A stretch of 52,199 nucleotides of DNA from Shewanella waksmanii ATCC BAA-643 (GCF_000518805.1 NZ_JAEH01000041.1:1-52199), one strand, 5' to 3'. Counted from the stretch's first letter, positions 9,474 to 19,338 are shown. Translations and numbers: made by a program. Notes: a model not told the origin generated them from the letters alone.

Positions 9474-10484
9474 TTATTCTTGTTCTAATTTAACGAACCC
9501 TTTGGTTCCAGCAATCCAGAGTTGACCTTGAGGATCGGTCATTATACTGACCAAATTTTCTCCTTGTCTTTGTGCGACCAGTTTAGCTTCGCCGTCGCTT
9601 TTAACATCAAGGATCACCCCTGCGTTACCAACCAAACGAACGGTAGAATCATTCAGCACTATGCCGCCGTTAATGGTCGACTGCGTTGGCAAACTGATTT
9701 CTTGCCATTGACCCGTTCCTGTATTGGAATAAAAAAGGTGGCCTCTGAGCCCCATCACGTACACACCGGTTTCGGTCACTACGCCATTAAACAGCGAACC
9801 TTCATAAAGAAAATCTTGCTTTTGCCAGGTAAAACCTAGGTCATCTGAGGTGGCCACAAGCCCTAACTCACCAACCATTAGTAATGCGCCACTATTAAGA
9901 CGAACAATACGATTAAAGTGCGGCAGCAAGGTACTACGCTCACTTAAATAGAGTGCTTCATCCTCAGCTTTGAGTTCTTCAAGATAGGCAACGTCTTCTT
10001 CAAATAAGAGTTCGTGATGAAATTCGCTTTGCCATGTTTTACCGCCGTCCTGAGTGCGATAAAACAAGCCATATGCACCAACAGCAACACCGGATTTCTC
10101 GTCAAACATTAAAATATCAAGCAATGGCTTTTCAATTTCAGGAGAGCTCATCTGCACTTGCCAAGACTGACCTGCATCTTGGGTATAAAGAATAGTCGCA
10201 TCGTGACCGACGGCCCAGCCCTGATCTGCATTAACCAAAAAAGCGTTAGTTAGGAGAGCTACCGTTGGCGAACTCACCTGCTGCCATTGACCGTTAAATT
10301 TAAATAGGTGACCACGTTCACCTACAGCGATAGCTGTATTACTAAAAGTCGCAATATCAAACACAAGAGATTGGTCGGCTAGTGGTTGCAAAGCGATCTC
10401 ATTTACCGACTGCGCATAAGCGCTGATAAACAATGAAAGGGAGATAAAACTGACTACAACAAACCGAAGCATGCTAAACAACAT
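9474..10484 (-). CDS. Ycf48/BNR-repeat periplasmic protein
   Basis: The 336-residue protein starts with a clear signal peptide (hydrophobic to about residue 24, ending SAYAQS). Repeated beta-propeller blades follow with the BNR/Ycf48 pattern, such as TQDAGQSWQVQ near residue 105, TQDGGKTWQSE near 145 and TSDDLGFTWQKQ near 210, alternating with WAVG/VAVG turns. Ycf48 itself assists photosystem II assembly in cyanobacteria; this non-photosynthetic relative is a fixed companion of DUF1302/DUF1329/RND genes, so a scaffold or assembly role in that envelope unit is the best inference. An AAGGAAG ribosome site precedes the ATG. A start at the fifth codon is also possible. Confidence 0.85.
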   Translation of the reverse strand: MLFSMLRFVVVSFISLSLFISAYAQSVNEIALQPLADQSLVFDIATFSNTAIAVGERGHLFKFNGQWQQVSSPTVALLTNAFLVNADQGWAVGHDATILYTQDAGQSWQVQMSSPEIEKPLLDILMFDEKSGVAVGAYGLFYRTQDGGKTWQSEFHHELLFEEDVAYLEELKAEDEALYLSERSTLLPHFNRIVRLNSGALLMVGELGLVATSDDLGFTWQKQDFLYEGSLFNGVVTETGVYVMGLRGHLFYSNTGTGQWQEISLPTQSTINGGIVLNDSTVRLVGNAGVILDVKSDGEAKLVAQRQGENLVSIMTDPQGQLWIAGTKGFVKLEQE

Positions 10485-10505
10485 ACAAACTTCCTTAGAT
10501 AAATG

Positions 10506-10524
10506 AGGGGCGCAACGCGCCCCT
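10506..10524. other. GC-rich intergenic hairpin within the operon
   Basis: Perfect 8-bp inverted repeat AGGGGCGC / GCGCCCCT around a three-base AAC loop, between the DUF1329 stop and the Ycf48-like start. It lacks a T run on either strand, so it looks like an mRNA stability or attenuation element rather than a full terminator. Confidence 0.6.
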
Positions 10525-10537
10525 ACTTTATTGCCGA

Positions 10538-11902
10538 TTAACGTATACCTGCACGCCTTAGTGCTGCTGGAGTGAAGTTAGCTTCACTTAGCTTAGCGTC
10601 GAAATCATACATACGTCCTTCGTTATCTAAGCCCATAGCGATATAACGACGCGACTGTAAATCATGGAATACTTCTAAGGTACTCCAATGAGTTGGCACT
10701 TCGTAATAGTTAATCGCATGTGCTACCGCTACGCGATATAGCTCGTCACGGTTATCGTACATATCCGCTAATGACACCTGCCACGAATCTTCGTCAATAT
10801 AGAAAGTACGTGTCTTATAAATATGACGCATGCCCTCTTTCAACTGAGCTTTAACCACCCAAACACGATGCTTTTCCCAGCGAACATGTTCTGGGTTAAT
10901 GTGGCCTGCCTTGATAATCTGATCATATTTCAAATTGTCAGAATGCAGTTTGTAGTCATTGTAAGGAATATAGATCTCTTTTTTACCCAATAACTCCCAG
11001 TTGTAACGTACTGGTGAGCCGTTGAACATATCGAAATCATCGGTAGTACGCAGACCATCAGATACTGTACCTGGGGTATCGAAAGCCACATTAGGGGCTT
11101 TACGAACGCGGCGTTGTCCGGTGTTATAGGTCCAAGCCTGGCGTGGTAGCGCCTCTTGGTCCATCGTTTCTTTCACTAACAAAGCGGTACCCGCTAGACG
11201 TGCAGGCTGAGTCACTACCTGCTTAAAGTAAAATAGCGTATTGGTTGAGCTTAATTTATCTAAAGTAATTTCTGGTCGAGAATATTCAAAGCGAATCTCT
11301 TCTGCTGTTTCAACCAAGGTATACCCACCGCCGGCTGTTGGTGCAGCTTGGCTACGCGCAGTTTTGATATCAACACCGCGGAAACGTAATACGTGATTCC
11401 AAATAGCTTCTAAACCGTTCTGTGGGATTGGGAAAGGCACACCAATTGACGCACCTGAAATACCGTTACCATCTGCAACCAGCTCAGCGCGAGTCGCGTT
11501 GGCCTTTGTCGCTTCATAAACAAACTCAGGTACTGAAGCAGTACGGCGAGTTTGATATATATTCATTTTGAATGTATCTGGATACAGTTCAAACAGCTTA
11601 CGCTGGCCATCAGTGAGATGGTCTTTATATTGATCTTTATTGGCATTGGTAATGGTAAATTCAATTTTGTCACCGGCAAAAGGATCTGGATGATGCATGC
11701 CTTTTTCATAGCCAGCAGGGGCAGAAGTGATGCCACCATCCCACGCTGGAATACTGCCATCTTCGTTCCCAGCCTTCTCGCCACCGAGTGGTGTTAATTC
11801 AGCACCCAGTTTAGCGGCTTCCGCTTCGGAGATTTTTGCATAGCTCGCTGGTGCACATAATGCTACCGCCACAGCTGCCGACAATATCGCAAGTTTGTTC
11901 AT
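10538..11902 (-). CDS. DUF1329 outer-membrane-sorting-like periplasmic protein
   Basis: The 454-residue protein has a signal peptide cleaved after APASYA (about residue 22). The N-terminal block LGAELTPLGGEKAGNEDGSIPAW and the C-terminal WEKHRVWVV...R.FYIDEDSW block are the hallmarks of DUF1329, whose fold is related to the LolA/LolB lipoprotein carriers with a lipid-binding half-barrel. Function is not established; the shape and the constant pairing with a DUF1302 barrel suggest that it shuttles a lipid or hydrophobic compound between membranes. AAGGACA precedes the ATG. It lies 17 nt after the DUF1302 gene, and so is almost certainly co-transcribed with it. Confidence 0.88.
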   Translation of the reverse strand: MNKLAILSAAVAVALCAPASYAKISEAEAAKLGAELTPLGGEKAGNEDGSIPAWDGGITSAPAGYEKGMHHPDPFAGDKIEFTITNANKDQYKDHLTDGQRKLFELYPDTFKMNIYQTRRTASVPEFVYEATKANATRAELVADGNGISGASIGVPFPIPQNGLEAIWNHVLRFRGVDIKTARSQAAPTAGGGYTLVETAEEIRFEYSRPEITLDKLSSTNTLFYFKQVVTQPARLAGTALLVKETMDQEALPRQAWTYNTGQRRVRKAPNVAFDTPGTVSDGLRTTDDFDMFNGSPVRYNWELLGKKEIYIPYNDYKLHSDNLKYDQIIKAGHINPEHVRWEKHRVWVVKAQLKEGMRHIYKTRTFYIDEDSWQVSLADMYDNRDELYRVAVAHAINYYEVPTHWSTLEVFHDLQSRRYIAMGLDNEGRMYDFDAKLSEANFTPAALRRAGIR

Positions 11903-11919
11903 TATTATTGTCCTTGTGA

Positions 11920-13980
11920 TTAAATTGAATACTTGATGTTGAAAGAGACATAGTCGCGATCTGACATCTGGTTAGTGGTACCTACTCCGCCGAAGAACGA
12001 GTTATAGGAAATATCCGCTCCCCAACGGCTACGGTAGTCAAAGTTAACGCCAACCGACACAGCCTTTTTACCTTCAGTAAACAAGAACATTGGATCTGGC
12101 GTAATACCGTCAACATCATGTGAGAAAATCACTCGTGGCGACATGTTCACACCGGCGAACAAGTTGTTGTAATCTGCTTTAGCCACTAAACGGTAACCCC
12201 AAGCGAAATCTGTTGGGAATGGGTTAGTCTCTGGTCCATTATGTAATGCTTCAATAATACCAGGCATATCTGGGTTGCCGCCTGAGCGCGCAGTTCCAGG
12301 TCCATTTAAGCGCAGCTCATCAAAACCTGGCATATCGTGGATCCAAACCCCGCCGACTTCGGCAAGCATTGTTAGGTTACTGGTACCTAGCACCGGACCA
12401 AACAAGTGGGTAAATGTCATCTGTGCTTGAGTTGTATCACGTAGGATATAACCCTGTGCACGCTCGCCAGGGCCTACATCGCTAACATAGCTGGTGTATT
12501 GCGATACACCATCAAGATCAGGACGTAAGCCAGCATTAGCTAGCTGTTGTGGCATCGCGGCAAATAATAGCTCAACATCATCGATTTGTAGCGGTTCATC
12601 TTGACGATGCGCAATTTCACCGGCAACCGACGTGTCACCCACTAAGGTGTTAAAGCTAAAGCCATAAAGTTTGATATCTTCTGGGTATTCAATTTGCGCT
12701 TTAGAGAACGTCTCAAGGGCGAGCATATCTTCACGCGTCACCGAGTTACCACTCGCAGCAATACCGGCAAGTGTAGCTATATCAGCTTGAATAGCATCAG
12801 CTTCAAAGTTGGCGGTAGTACCACTGATAAGTGGGCGACGGCTATGATAATTCATGTAGTACAAACCAAACTCAGTCTCACCTAACTGCGGTGCATAATA
12901 ACCAAGCTTGATACCATACTGGCCAGAATCACTGGCACTTTTCTGATCGTCAACCAAGGTGACTTTCGTTGGGTAGGCCAGCGCTAAACTGCCCAGAGTC
13001 GCGGCATCATAGTTACCTGAGGCAATCATCGCCGCCAAGGTATTATATTCAGCTTGCAAGAAATCGAGGTTAATATCTGGGTTAGCATTAAAACCTAACT
13101 GAGCATTTTGCGAGTAACCGCCATAACCGGCAAAATCATTAGTTGAGAAATATGAACCTGGTGTTGGTACCCAAACTGGCTCCCAGTCGTACTGATAAAA
13201 ACCTTCAACTGATAACGAGTCGGTAATGCCAAATGAAGCCCACACCATACCTTGTGGTCTAAAGGCTTCTTTGAGCTCCGCACCTGGCGCATTCAAAATA
13301 TTCAAATCAACAGGGTTAATCACCCCAATACCATGGGCAATTAGCGTACTTTCACCCCAAGAAACCACTTGATTACCAACACGAACGGTCAGTGGGTTAG
13401 CACCATCATTAAAATCGAAATCAGCATAAACGAACGCATCTAACAAGCGAATATCTTTACATTGTACTTTTGACGCTTGGTCATCAGCACAGGGGTCATA
13501 TTCTTGGCCAGTGATAGGGTCACTAAAGCCATAATCGCCATCATTGGCTTTTTGGTCATAAAAATACATACCACGGGCGAATAAGCCAAAGTTCTTATAT
13601 TGCAAAGAAAGCTCATGCAAGCCCTTAAATACCATAGAGGTAACGTCACCTTGAGAGTAAAGCAGGTTACTCAAATCACCGTTACTTGAATATGAACCTG
13701 GCTGAGCCCAAATCTCAGACGAGGTATATTTGGTGTTATTAAATGCAGAGTAGTTAGACCAATCAAAACGTGGGTGATTCACTTTACCAATGTGATCGTT
13801 CCAGTTTCGCTCTTCAACACGCCAGCTAGCACCAGCACTGAAGGTCGAATCGAATGTCCCTTCTACTTCTCCCCAATTAAAGGATACTGCTTGCGCGGTA
13901 GTAGCACTTCCCATGCTTAGCGCTGCAACGATCCCCAAAGCAAGTGTCGACTTGTTAAAGCCGGTTTTCACGTTTTTCAT
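11920..13980 (-). CDS. DUF1302 outer-membrane beta-barrel protein
   Basis: The 686-residue protein begins with a signal peptide (to about residue 32, SATTAQAV). It ends in a typical outer-membrane barrel strand, with alternating hydrophobic residues and an aromatic-rich DRDYVSFNIKYSI terminus. Blocks such as GNQVVSWGESTLIAHGIGVINPVD and GLHELSLQYKNFGLFARGMYFYD identify DUF1302. It heads the four-gene unit and has the longest upstream region (320 nt), so the unit's promoter is probably there. The ribosome site is GGAG. The role as an outer-membrane channel or lipid-exchange partner is an inference from the barrel and its neighbours. Confidence 0.88.
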   Translation of the reverse strand: MKNVKTGFNKSTLALGIVAALSMGSATTAQAVSFNWGEVEGTFDSTFSAGASWRVEERNWNDHIGKVNHPRFDWSNYSAFNNTKYTSSEIWAQPGSYSSNGDLSNLLYSQGDVTSMVFKGLHELSLQYKNFGLFARGMYFYDQKANDGDYGFSDPITGQEYDPCADDQASKVQCKDIRLLDAFVYADFDFNDGANPLTVRVGNQVVSWGESTLIAHGIGVINPVDLNILNAPGAELKEAFRPQGMVWASFGITDSLSVEGFYQYDWEPVWVPTPGSYFSTNDFAGYGGYSQNAQLGFNANPDINLDFLQAEYNTLAAMIASGNYDAATLGSLALAYPTKVTLVDDQKSASDSGQYGIKLGYYAPQLGETEFGLYYMNYHSRRPLISGTTANFEADAIQADIATLAGIAASGNSVTREDMLALETFSKAQIEYPEDIKLYGFSFNTLVGDTSVAGEIAHRQDEPLQIDDVELLFAAMPQQLANAGLRPDLDGVSQYTSYVSDVGPGERAQGYILRDTTQAQMTFTHLFGPVLGTSNLTMLAEVGGVWIHDMPGFDELRLNGPGTARSGGNPDMPGIIEALHNGPETNPFPTDFAWGYRLVAKADYNNLFAGVNMSPRVIFSHDVDGITPDPMFLFTEGKKAVSVGVNFDYRSRWGADISYNSFFGGVGTTNQMSDRDYVSFNIKYSI

Positions 13981-14300
13981 TATTGCTATTCTCCGTAACC
14001 TGCTGGATTCTTGTTATAGGAATGATAACCAACAACTTGTTAGCGTTCAGATAACACCATTGTTACAGCATTTACATCGATGGAGCAAGACGAAAAATTA
14101 GAAAAATTACTCAAAAAATTGGTTACTTAAGTCAAAATTTAGACAGGAATTAAAACGGGTGATTTAAATTTGCAGAACATAATATAAGAATCAACAAGGT
14201 AAAAGGGTTAAAGTTATTTATAAACAATGAGTTAAAGCGCAGACGGTTGTTGAGCGGCAGTTCAAAAATATAATCAGTCGTTTGAAGTATATACTCTAAA
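13981..14300. other. Intergenic region upstream of the DUF1302 unit
   Basis: This 320-nt AT-rich stretch must hold the promoter of the minus-strand DUF1302 unit. I see no convincing sigma70 hexamers. A widely spaced inverted repeat TTCAAA / TTTGAA lies near 14260-14287 and a TAAACT-AG-AGTTTA palindrome near 14294-14308, next to the DUF2835 stop. Neither can be assigned. Confidence 0.4.
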
Positions 14301-14522
14301 CTAGAGTTTATTGAGTGATTGAAATTCTCCTTGTTTGTTAAGAATTAATCGAAATTGGCCTTGTAATCCGTTTGCGGTGAGAAATTTTCGGAAGTAACGA
14401 GCATGGATCCACAAAGTCTTACCACTATGTTGATCACGCACCTCAATTTTGTCTACATACCCCTGATAATATTGTAAAAAGTCTTTATAGCTAATACGAA
14501 CACTAAAATAAAATTCCATCAT
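14301..14522 (-). CDS. DUF2835 family small protein
   Basis: The 73-residue protein fits DUF2835, a short family of marine gammaproteobacteria. Visible family features are the opening FYFSVRISYKDFLQYYQG, the central VRDQHSGKTLWIHARYFRKFLT and the closing GQFRLILNKQGEF. It is basic and aromatic-rich and has no signal or TM segment, so it is probably a cytoplasmic PilZ-sized beta protein, of unknown function. Two adjacent ATG codons (14522, 14519) are possible starts, and neither has a strong ribosome site. It lies downstream of pepN but beyond that gene's hairpin, so it is probably transcribed separately. Confidence 0.82.
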   Translation of the reverse strand: MMEFYFSVRISYKDFLQYYQGYVDKIEVRDQHSGKTLWIHARYFRKFLTANGLQGQFRLILNKQGEFQSLNKL

Positions 14523-14575
14523 TTTTCGCTGTAACTTTTAAGTAAACCTTGCACATTAGGTTAAATCAATGTTGT

Positions 14576-14602
14576 AGAGGAGGCGCACTCAGCGCCTCCT
14601 CT
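14576..14602 (-). terminator. Terminator after pepN
   Basis: Perfect 11-bp stem AGAGGAGGCGC / GCGCCTCCTCT with an ACTCA loop, 9 nt past the pepN stop. The minus-strand tail is not T-rich, while the plus-strand tail is TATTTT, so it may act in either direction. Confidence 0.75.
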
Positions 14603-14611
14603 ATTTTAGCC

Positions 14612-17173
14612 TTAGGCTAACGCTTTAGATACTTTTTCAAACAGATCTTTTGATAGATTATCCAATGCTAATAGTTCTTTGAGTGCAGACTTTATCAACT
14701 CTTGACGCTGATCGTCGTATTTCTTGAATTGAATCATAGGTGTAATAATACGAGCAGCAACCTGAGGGTTCAACGTATTGAGCTTTTTAAGGGCCCCAAG
14801 CAAGAATTGATAACCACTGCCATCTGCGGCATGAAACTCGAATGTATTAGCAGCAGCAAACGCACCAATTAATGAACGCACTCGGTTAGGATTTGAATAA
14901 CTAAAAGCAGGATCTTGGGTAAGCGCTTCTATCGCAGCCACTCTTCCTGCTGCCGGACACGTCGCTTGCAATACCAGCCACTTATCCATCACAAGCGGTG
15001 TATCTTGCCATTGATTGTAAAATTCAGCTAACAAACGCTCTCTAACCGCATTGTCTTCACCATTAATAGCCTGCAAAGCCCCCAGACTGTCAGTCATGTT
15101 AGTCGCACTTTCAAACTGACTAACGGCGTAATGCTGATACTCATCTGACACACGTTGTAATAATAGCAAACAGGCATTTTTTAACGCCCGTGAAGCAGGC
15201 TCGTTATACTTGAGCATTTCACGGTAAACCGTCGCAAGCTCATCTTCACAACGCGTGGCTATCTCTTCAACCACAAAGCTTCTAGCCTTTTGCAGCAAGT
15301 TAAGCTCCACTTGGTCGACTTGCTCAATTAGTGTTGATGCATTGGGTAGCGTTAAAATTTCGGCCAGTAATGCTCTATCTAATTCTGGATTTAATAACAA
15401 TCCCTTAAAAGCATCGCTGACTTCGCTCGGTAAGCTCATCGCTTGGCGCTGCGACAACGCTGCCACATTGTGCCAGGTCGCGTCACTAAACAAGGCAACT
15501 GACGCCTCCCATTTGGCGACCTCACTTGATGCATAGCGGATAAGGTGAATAAGCTGTTTATTACTATAGTTAAACTGCAATTTAACTGGCGCTGAGAAAT
15601 TTTGTAATAATGACGGTACAACGCCAGCGCCAACACCCTCAAATTCGAATGTTTGTGATGCTTCAGTCAAATTAAGCACCTGATTAATAACGCTACTTCC
15701 CTCTTTGCCAATAAGTTCTACATCAAAAGGAATGTGCAATGGTAATTTAGCTGCCTCACCCGCCATCGCTGGGGTATGTTGAGTCACGGTTAGCGCATAT
15801 TTGTTGTTGGCTTCATCATAAGATTCCGTTACGTCAACAATCGGCGTACCGGCTTGGCTATACCACAATCTAAACTGCATTAAATCAATACCTGATGCAT
15901 CTTCCATTGCCGCCACAAAATCATCACAGGTGACCGCTTGGCCATCATGACGCTCAAAGTACAACGCCATGCCTTGCTGGAATGCTTGTTCGCCTAGCAA
16001 GGTGTGCATCATACGAATCACTTCCGCGCCTTTGTTATACACAGTTACGGTATAGAAGTTATTCATTTCAATAACAGACTCAGGACGAATAGGATGAGAC
16101 ATTGGTCCTGAATCTTCCGCAAACTGCTGATTTTTTATGACTTTAATCGCTTGAATCCGGTTCACCGCTCGTGAACCTAAGTCTGAGCTGAACTCTTGAT
16201 CGCGAAAGACGGTCAATCCCTCTTTCAAGCTCAACTGAAACCAATCTCGGCAAGTCACGCGGTTACCCGTCCAGTTATGGAAATACTCGTGGCCGACAAC
16301 AGATTCAATACCATGGTAGTCATCATCAGTTGCTGACTCGGTATCTGCTAACACATACTTAGTATTGAAAACATTCAAGCCTTTGTTTTCCATCGCCCCC
16401 ATATTGAAAAAGTCGACAGCAACAATCATATAAATGTCTAAGTCATATTCAAGATTAAACCGCTCTTCATCCCACTGCATGGCTTTTTGCAGCGATACCA
16501 TTGCATGCTTAGCTTTATGGAGGTTACCGATATCGACAAACACTTGCAGCAAAACTTCGCGGCCACTTTGGGTTACAAACTTATCTTCCAATAAGTCAAA
16601 GTTACCTGCCACTAGAGCAAACAAATACGCAGGCTTAGGGAATGGGTCTTGCCAGCTAACAAAATGACGGCCATCAGCCAGATCACCACTGTTAACTTTG
16701 TTGCCGTTACTTAGCAGATACGGGAATTGCGCTTTGTCAGCTTCAACGAGTACATCGTAGGTCGCAAGCACATCGGGTCTATCAAGGAAGTAGGTAATAC
16801 GGCGAAAGCCCTCAGCTTCACACTGAGTGCAATACGCACCATCCGACATATACAGGCCTTCTAATGCCGAATTAGCTTCAGGATCAAGCGCAGTCACAAT
16901 TTCTAAACTGAATTCGTTTTTATCAGCAGCAATGACCAGCTGTTCATTATCAAAGTGATATTGGGCTTGGTCACCATCTATTTTCAATGACACTATCGTC
17001 ATGTTATCGCCATCAAGGACCAATGACTTTTTAACGTCATCAATACGCTTCACTTGGCTTACAGCAGTAACCTGTGTTGCAGGGCCTTTAAGGTCAAAAT
17101 TGAGATCGATATGATTAATCGTGTAGCTAGGCGCTTGATAATCCTTGAGGTGTTTAGCTTGCATTTGAGACAT
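14612..17173 (-). CDS. pepN: Aminopeptidase N (M1 zinc metallopeptidase)
   Basis: PepN removes N-terminal residues from peptides in the cytoplasm. The 853-residue length is close to the 870 of E. coli. The exopeptidase motif GAMENKG is followed by the zinc site HEYFHNW (first histidine near residue 295) and a downstream glutamate in WFQLSLKEGLTVFRDQEF. FYTVTVYNKGAEVIRM contains the tyrosine of the active site. The C-terminal helical superhelix (about residue 540 on) is complete. A GAGGGAAG ribosome site lies 5 nt before the ATG. Terminators on both sides indicate a single-gene transcript. Confidence 0.97.
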   Translation of the reverse strand: MSQMQAKHLKDYQAPSYTINHIDLNFDLKGPATQVTAVSQVKRIDDVKKSLVLDGDNMTIVSLKIDGDQAQYHFDNEQLVIAADKNEFSLEIVTALDPEANSALEGLYMSDGAYCTQCEAEGFRRITYFLDRPDVLATYDVLVEADKAQFPYLLSNGNKVNSGDLADGRHFVSWQDPFPKPAYLFALVAGNFDLLEDKFVTQSGREVLLQVFVDIGNLHKAKHAMVSLQKAMQWDEERFNLEYDLDIYMIVAVDFFNMGAMENKGLNVFNTKYVLADTESATDDDYHGIESVVGHEYFHNWTGNRVTCRDWFQLSLKEGLTVFRDQEFSSDLGSRAVNRIQAIKVIKNQQFAEDSGPMSHPIRPESVIEMNNFYTVTVYNKGAEVIRMMHTLLGEQAFQQGMALYFERHDGQAVTCDDFVAAMEDASGIDLMQFRLWYSQAGTPIVDVTESYDEANNKYALTVTQHTPAMAGEAAKLPLHIPFDVELIGKEGSSVINQVLNLTEASQTFEFEGVGAGVVPSLLQNFSAPVKLQFNYSNKQLIHLIRYASSEVAKWEASVALFSDATWHNVAALSQRQAMSLPSEVSDAFKGLLLNPELDRALLAEILTLPNASTLIEQVDQVELNLLQKARSFVVEEIATRCEDELATVYREMLKYNEPASRALKNACLLLLQRVSDEYQHYAVSQFESATNMTDSLGALQAINGEDNAVRERLLAEFYNQWQDTPLVMDKWLVLQATCPAAGRVAAIEALTQDPAFSYSNPNRVRSLIGAFAAANTFEFHAADGSGYQFLLGALKKLNTLNPQVAARIITPMIQFKKYDDQRQELIKSALKELLALDNLSKDLFEKVSKALA

Positions 17174-17211
17174 TTTCTTCCCTCTGTTTACGCGTTCGAA
17201 TTCTTATATAA

Positions 17212-17236
17212 AAAAACGCGCCTAATGCGCGTTTTT
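17212..17236 (-). terminator. Terminator after prc
   Basis: Ten-bp stem AAAAACGCGC / GCGCGTTTTT with a CTAAT loop. T runs occur on both strands; it lies 24 nt past the prc stop and within the pepN upstream region. Confidence 0.9.
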
Positions 17237-17260
17237 GTGTTCAGGCTCAGTAACTTTTAA

Positions 17261-19306
17261 TCACTCAGCTTGATTTTTGGCCAATCTACCCGCATCGACC
17301 ATATCTAAAGTGATATTGACCGTTTCATCAAGGAACGCGTCAGGTGTCTCAACATCGTCCTCAACATCATCAAGGTTTTTAACCACCTCAAGGCCATCAG
17401 CAACACGTCTTTCGTTAAAACGATCTAACTGCTTCTTATCCGCGGTTTCACGCTCTTCAATGCGCTCACTTTCAACCAAAGAAACGGTTGTTTCATCGTG
17501 ATGCTTCTTAAACTCAGCAATATCCTGGAAAATATAGCTAAACTCAACATCTTGCTTAATACGCTGCTCATGCTTACCGGCTAATTTAGCAATTAACGCT
17601 GGGTCTATGTCACCTAAGGTGCCGTATTGGGCAACCGGTACTTTATCCCATGGTAATGCATTGTCTTCCTCTGCCTCACCGTACTCACCTGGTTCTAAGG
17701 CACTTGGGAAAGCGATATCAGGTGTAACACCTTTTAGCTGAGTTGAACCGCCATTAATGCGATAGAACTTAGCAATGGTGTACTGTACATGGCCAACAGG
17801 CTTCTCATACATGTCATAAATCTGACCAAGGCTCTTATGCTGCTGCACGGTCCCTTTACCAAAGGTAGACTCACCAACAATCAGTGCACGATCATAATCT
17901 TGCAGTGCGGCAGCAAAAATCTCTGAAGCCGATGCACTGTAACGATCAACCATTACCGTTAATGGTCCGCTATAACTGGTGCGGCCATCGTTGTCACGAT
18001 TTTGCGATACCGTTCCGTTAGCGTCACGGATCTGTACAACCGGGCCTTGCTCAATAAACAAGCCAGTTAATAAAGTCGCTTCAGTTAACGCACCGCCACC
18101 ATTACCACGTAGGTCGATAATAATACCTTCAACCTTGGCTTCTTTCAGTTTAACCAGTTCTTTAGAGACATCTTGAGACAGGTTCATATAGAATCCTGGA
18201 ATCTCAATCACGCCGACTTTGCGACCGGCATACTCTCCTTCAGTCGGCTCCATCACCTCTGAAGTTGCAGCTCTGTCTTCTAAACGAATTTTGTCACGAA
18301 CGATGGTCACATCAAACGGTTTCGCCGCTGAGCCACCCTTTTTAGGCAAGATCTGTAAAACAACTTTACTGCCCTTAGGACCCTTGATGAGTTCGACAAC
18401 ATCATCAAGTCGCCAGCCAATCACGTCGACGATTTCTTCGCCGTCTTGGCCAACACCCACAATACGGTCCTCTGGGGACAATTTCTCACTTGCTGCAGCC
18501 GGGCCGCCAGCAACTAAGCTACGTATCACGGTGTAATCTTCATCCATCTGCAATACGGCGCCAATCCCCTCTAAACTGAGGTTCATCTCCATTTGGAAAC
18601 GCTCGGCATTACGTGGCGACAGATAACTAGTGTGCGGCTCGACAGTTCGAGAGAAGGCATTCATCACGCCCTGAAAAACATCTTCGCTTTTCGTTTGGCT
18701 TAGACGTTTGATGGCATTGTTATAGCGTTTTTCCAATACCGGCACGATCTCTTCCCACGTTTTGCCAGTCAGTTTCAAATTCAATGCATCATACTTGACG
18801 CGCTGACGCCATAACTCATCTAACTCGGCTTCATTCTTCGGCCAAGCAGCATCTTTGCGATCGTACTGATACTTGTCATCGGGAACATCAAACTTGATTT
18901 CATTTTCAAGTTGACTCAACGCAAAGGCAAAACGGTCGTAGCGACGCTTTTGAATCAATTCATACATTTCATATGCTGGCGTCAAATTACCGCTTTTAAG
19001 CATATCGTCGAATTGAGTGGCGTATTTTTCTAAACTATCTACGTCCGATTGCAACATCACATTGCGGCGGAAGTCGAGCTGCTTTAGGTAGCGGTCGAAA
19101 ACTTGTTTAGAAAATTCGTCATCTAAATCAAATCTATGATAGTGCGAGCGCGTGAACAGACGTGTTACGCGCTTACTTGCCACCTTATGTTGTGGCTCTT
19201 GTGACAGTGAGGGTAACTCGCTGAATGGAATGGTTGGCGATAGCGCCAAAGCTGAGAATCCAACAAAAAGACTGGCAATAGAGGCGGCCAGAGATAATTT
19301 TCGCAT
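17261..19306 (-). CDS. prc: Tail-specific periplasmic protease Prc (Tsp)
   Basis: Prc degrades periplasmic proteins with non-polar C termini and trims cell-wall hydrolases and penicillin-binding protein 3 in related species. From the ATG at 19306 the protein has 681 residues: signal peptide (to about residue 22), an N-terminal helical domain, a PDZ domain near residues 235-320, the S41 protease domain and a C-terminal DUF3340-like helical part. The catalytic pair is Ser459 in the SASASEIF block and Lys484 in FGKGTVQ, with the 25-residue spacing of E. coli Tsp. An open frame extends two TTG codons further, but GGAGT lies 9-10 nt from the ATG and only 4 from the TTG. It follows proQ by 32 nt and is probably co-transcribed with it, as in E. 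coli. Confidence 0.96.
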   Translation of the reverse strand: MRKLSLAASIASLFVGFSALALSPTIPFSELPSLSQEPQHKVASKRVTRLFTRSHYHRFDLDDEFSKQVFDRYLKQLDFRRNVMLQSDVDSLEKYATQFDDMLKSGNLTPAYEMYELIQKRRYDRFAFALSQLENEIKFDVPDDKYQYDRKDAAWPKNEAELDELWRQRVKYDALNLKLTGKTWEEIVPVLEKRYNNAIKRLSQTKSEDVFQGVMNAFSRTVEPHTSYLSPRNAERFQMEMNLSLEGIGAVLQMDEDYTVIRSLVAGGPAAASEKLSPEDRIVGVGQDGEEIVDVIGWRLDDVVELIKGPKGSKVVLQILPKKGGSAAKPFDVTIVRDKIRLEDRAATSEVMEPTEGEYAGRKVGVIEIPGFYMNLSQDVSKELVKLKEAKVEGIIIDLRGNGGGALTEATLLTGLFIEQGPVVQIRDANGTVSQNRDNDGRTSYSGPLTVMVDRYSASASEIFAAALQDYDRALIVGESTFGKGTVQQHKSLGQIYDMYEKPVGHVQYTIAKFYRINGGSTQLKGVTPDIAFPSALEPGEYGEAEEDNALPWDKVPVAQYGTLGDIDPALIAKLAGKHEQRIKQDVEFSYIFQDIAEFKKHHDETTVSLVESERIEERETADKKQLDRFNERRVADGLEVVKNLDDVEDDVETPDAFLDETVNITLDMVDAGRLAKNQAE

Positions 19307-19338
19307 CAACAAGTTACTCCTTTATGACTATGAGGCAG

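Noticed and set aside
14031..14046. attC-like string GCTAACAAGTTGTTGG (minus strand)
   Set aside because: No R' or L' partner is found within 150 nt and the flanking genes are ordinary; chance match.
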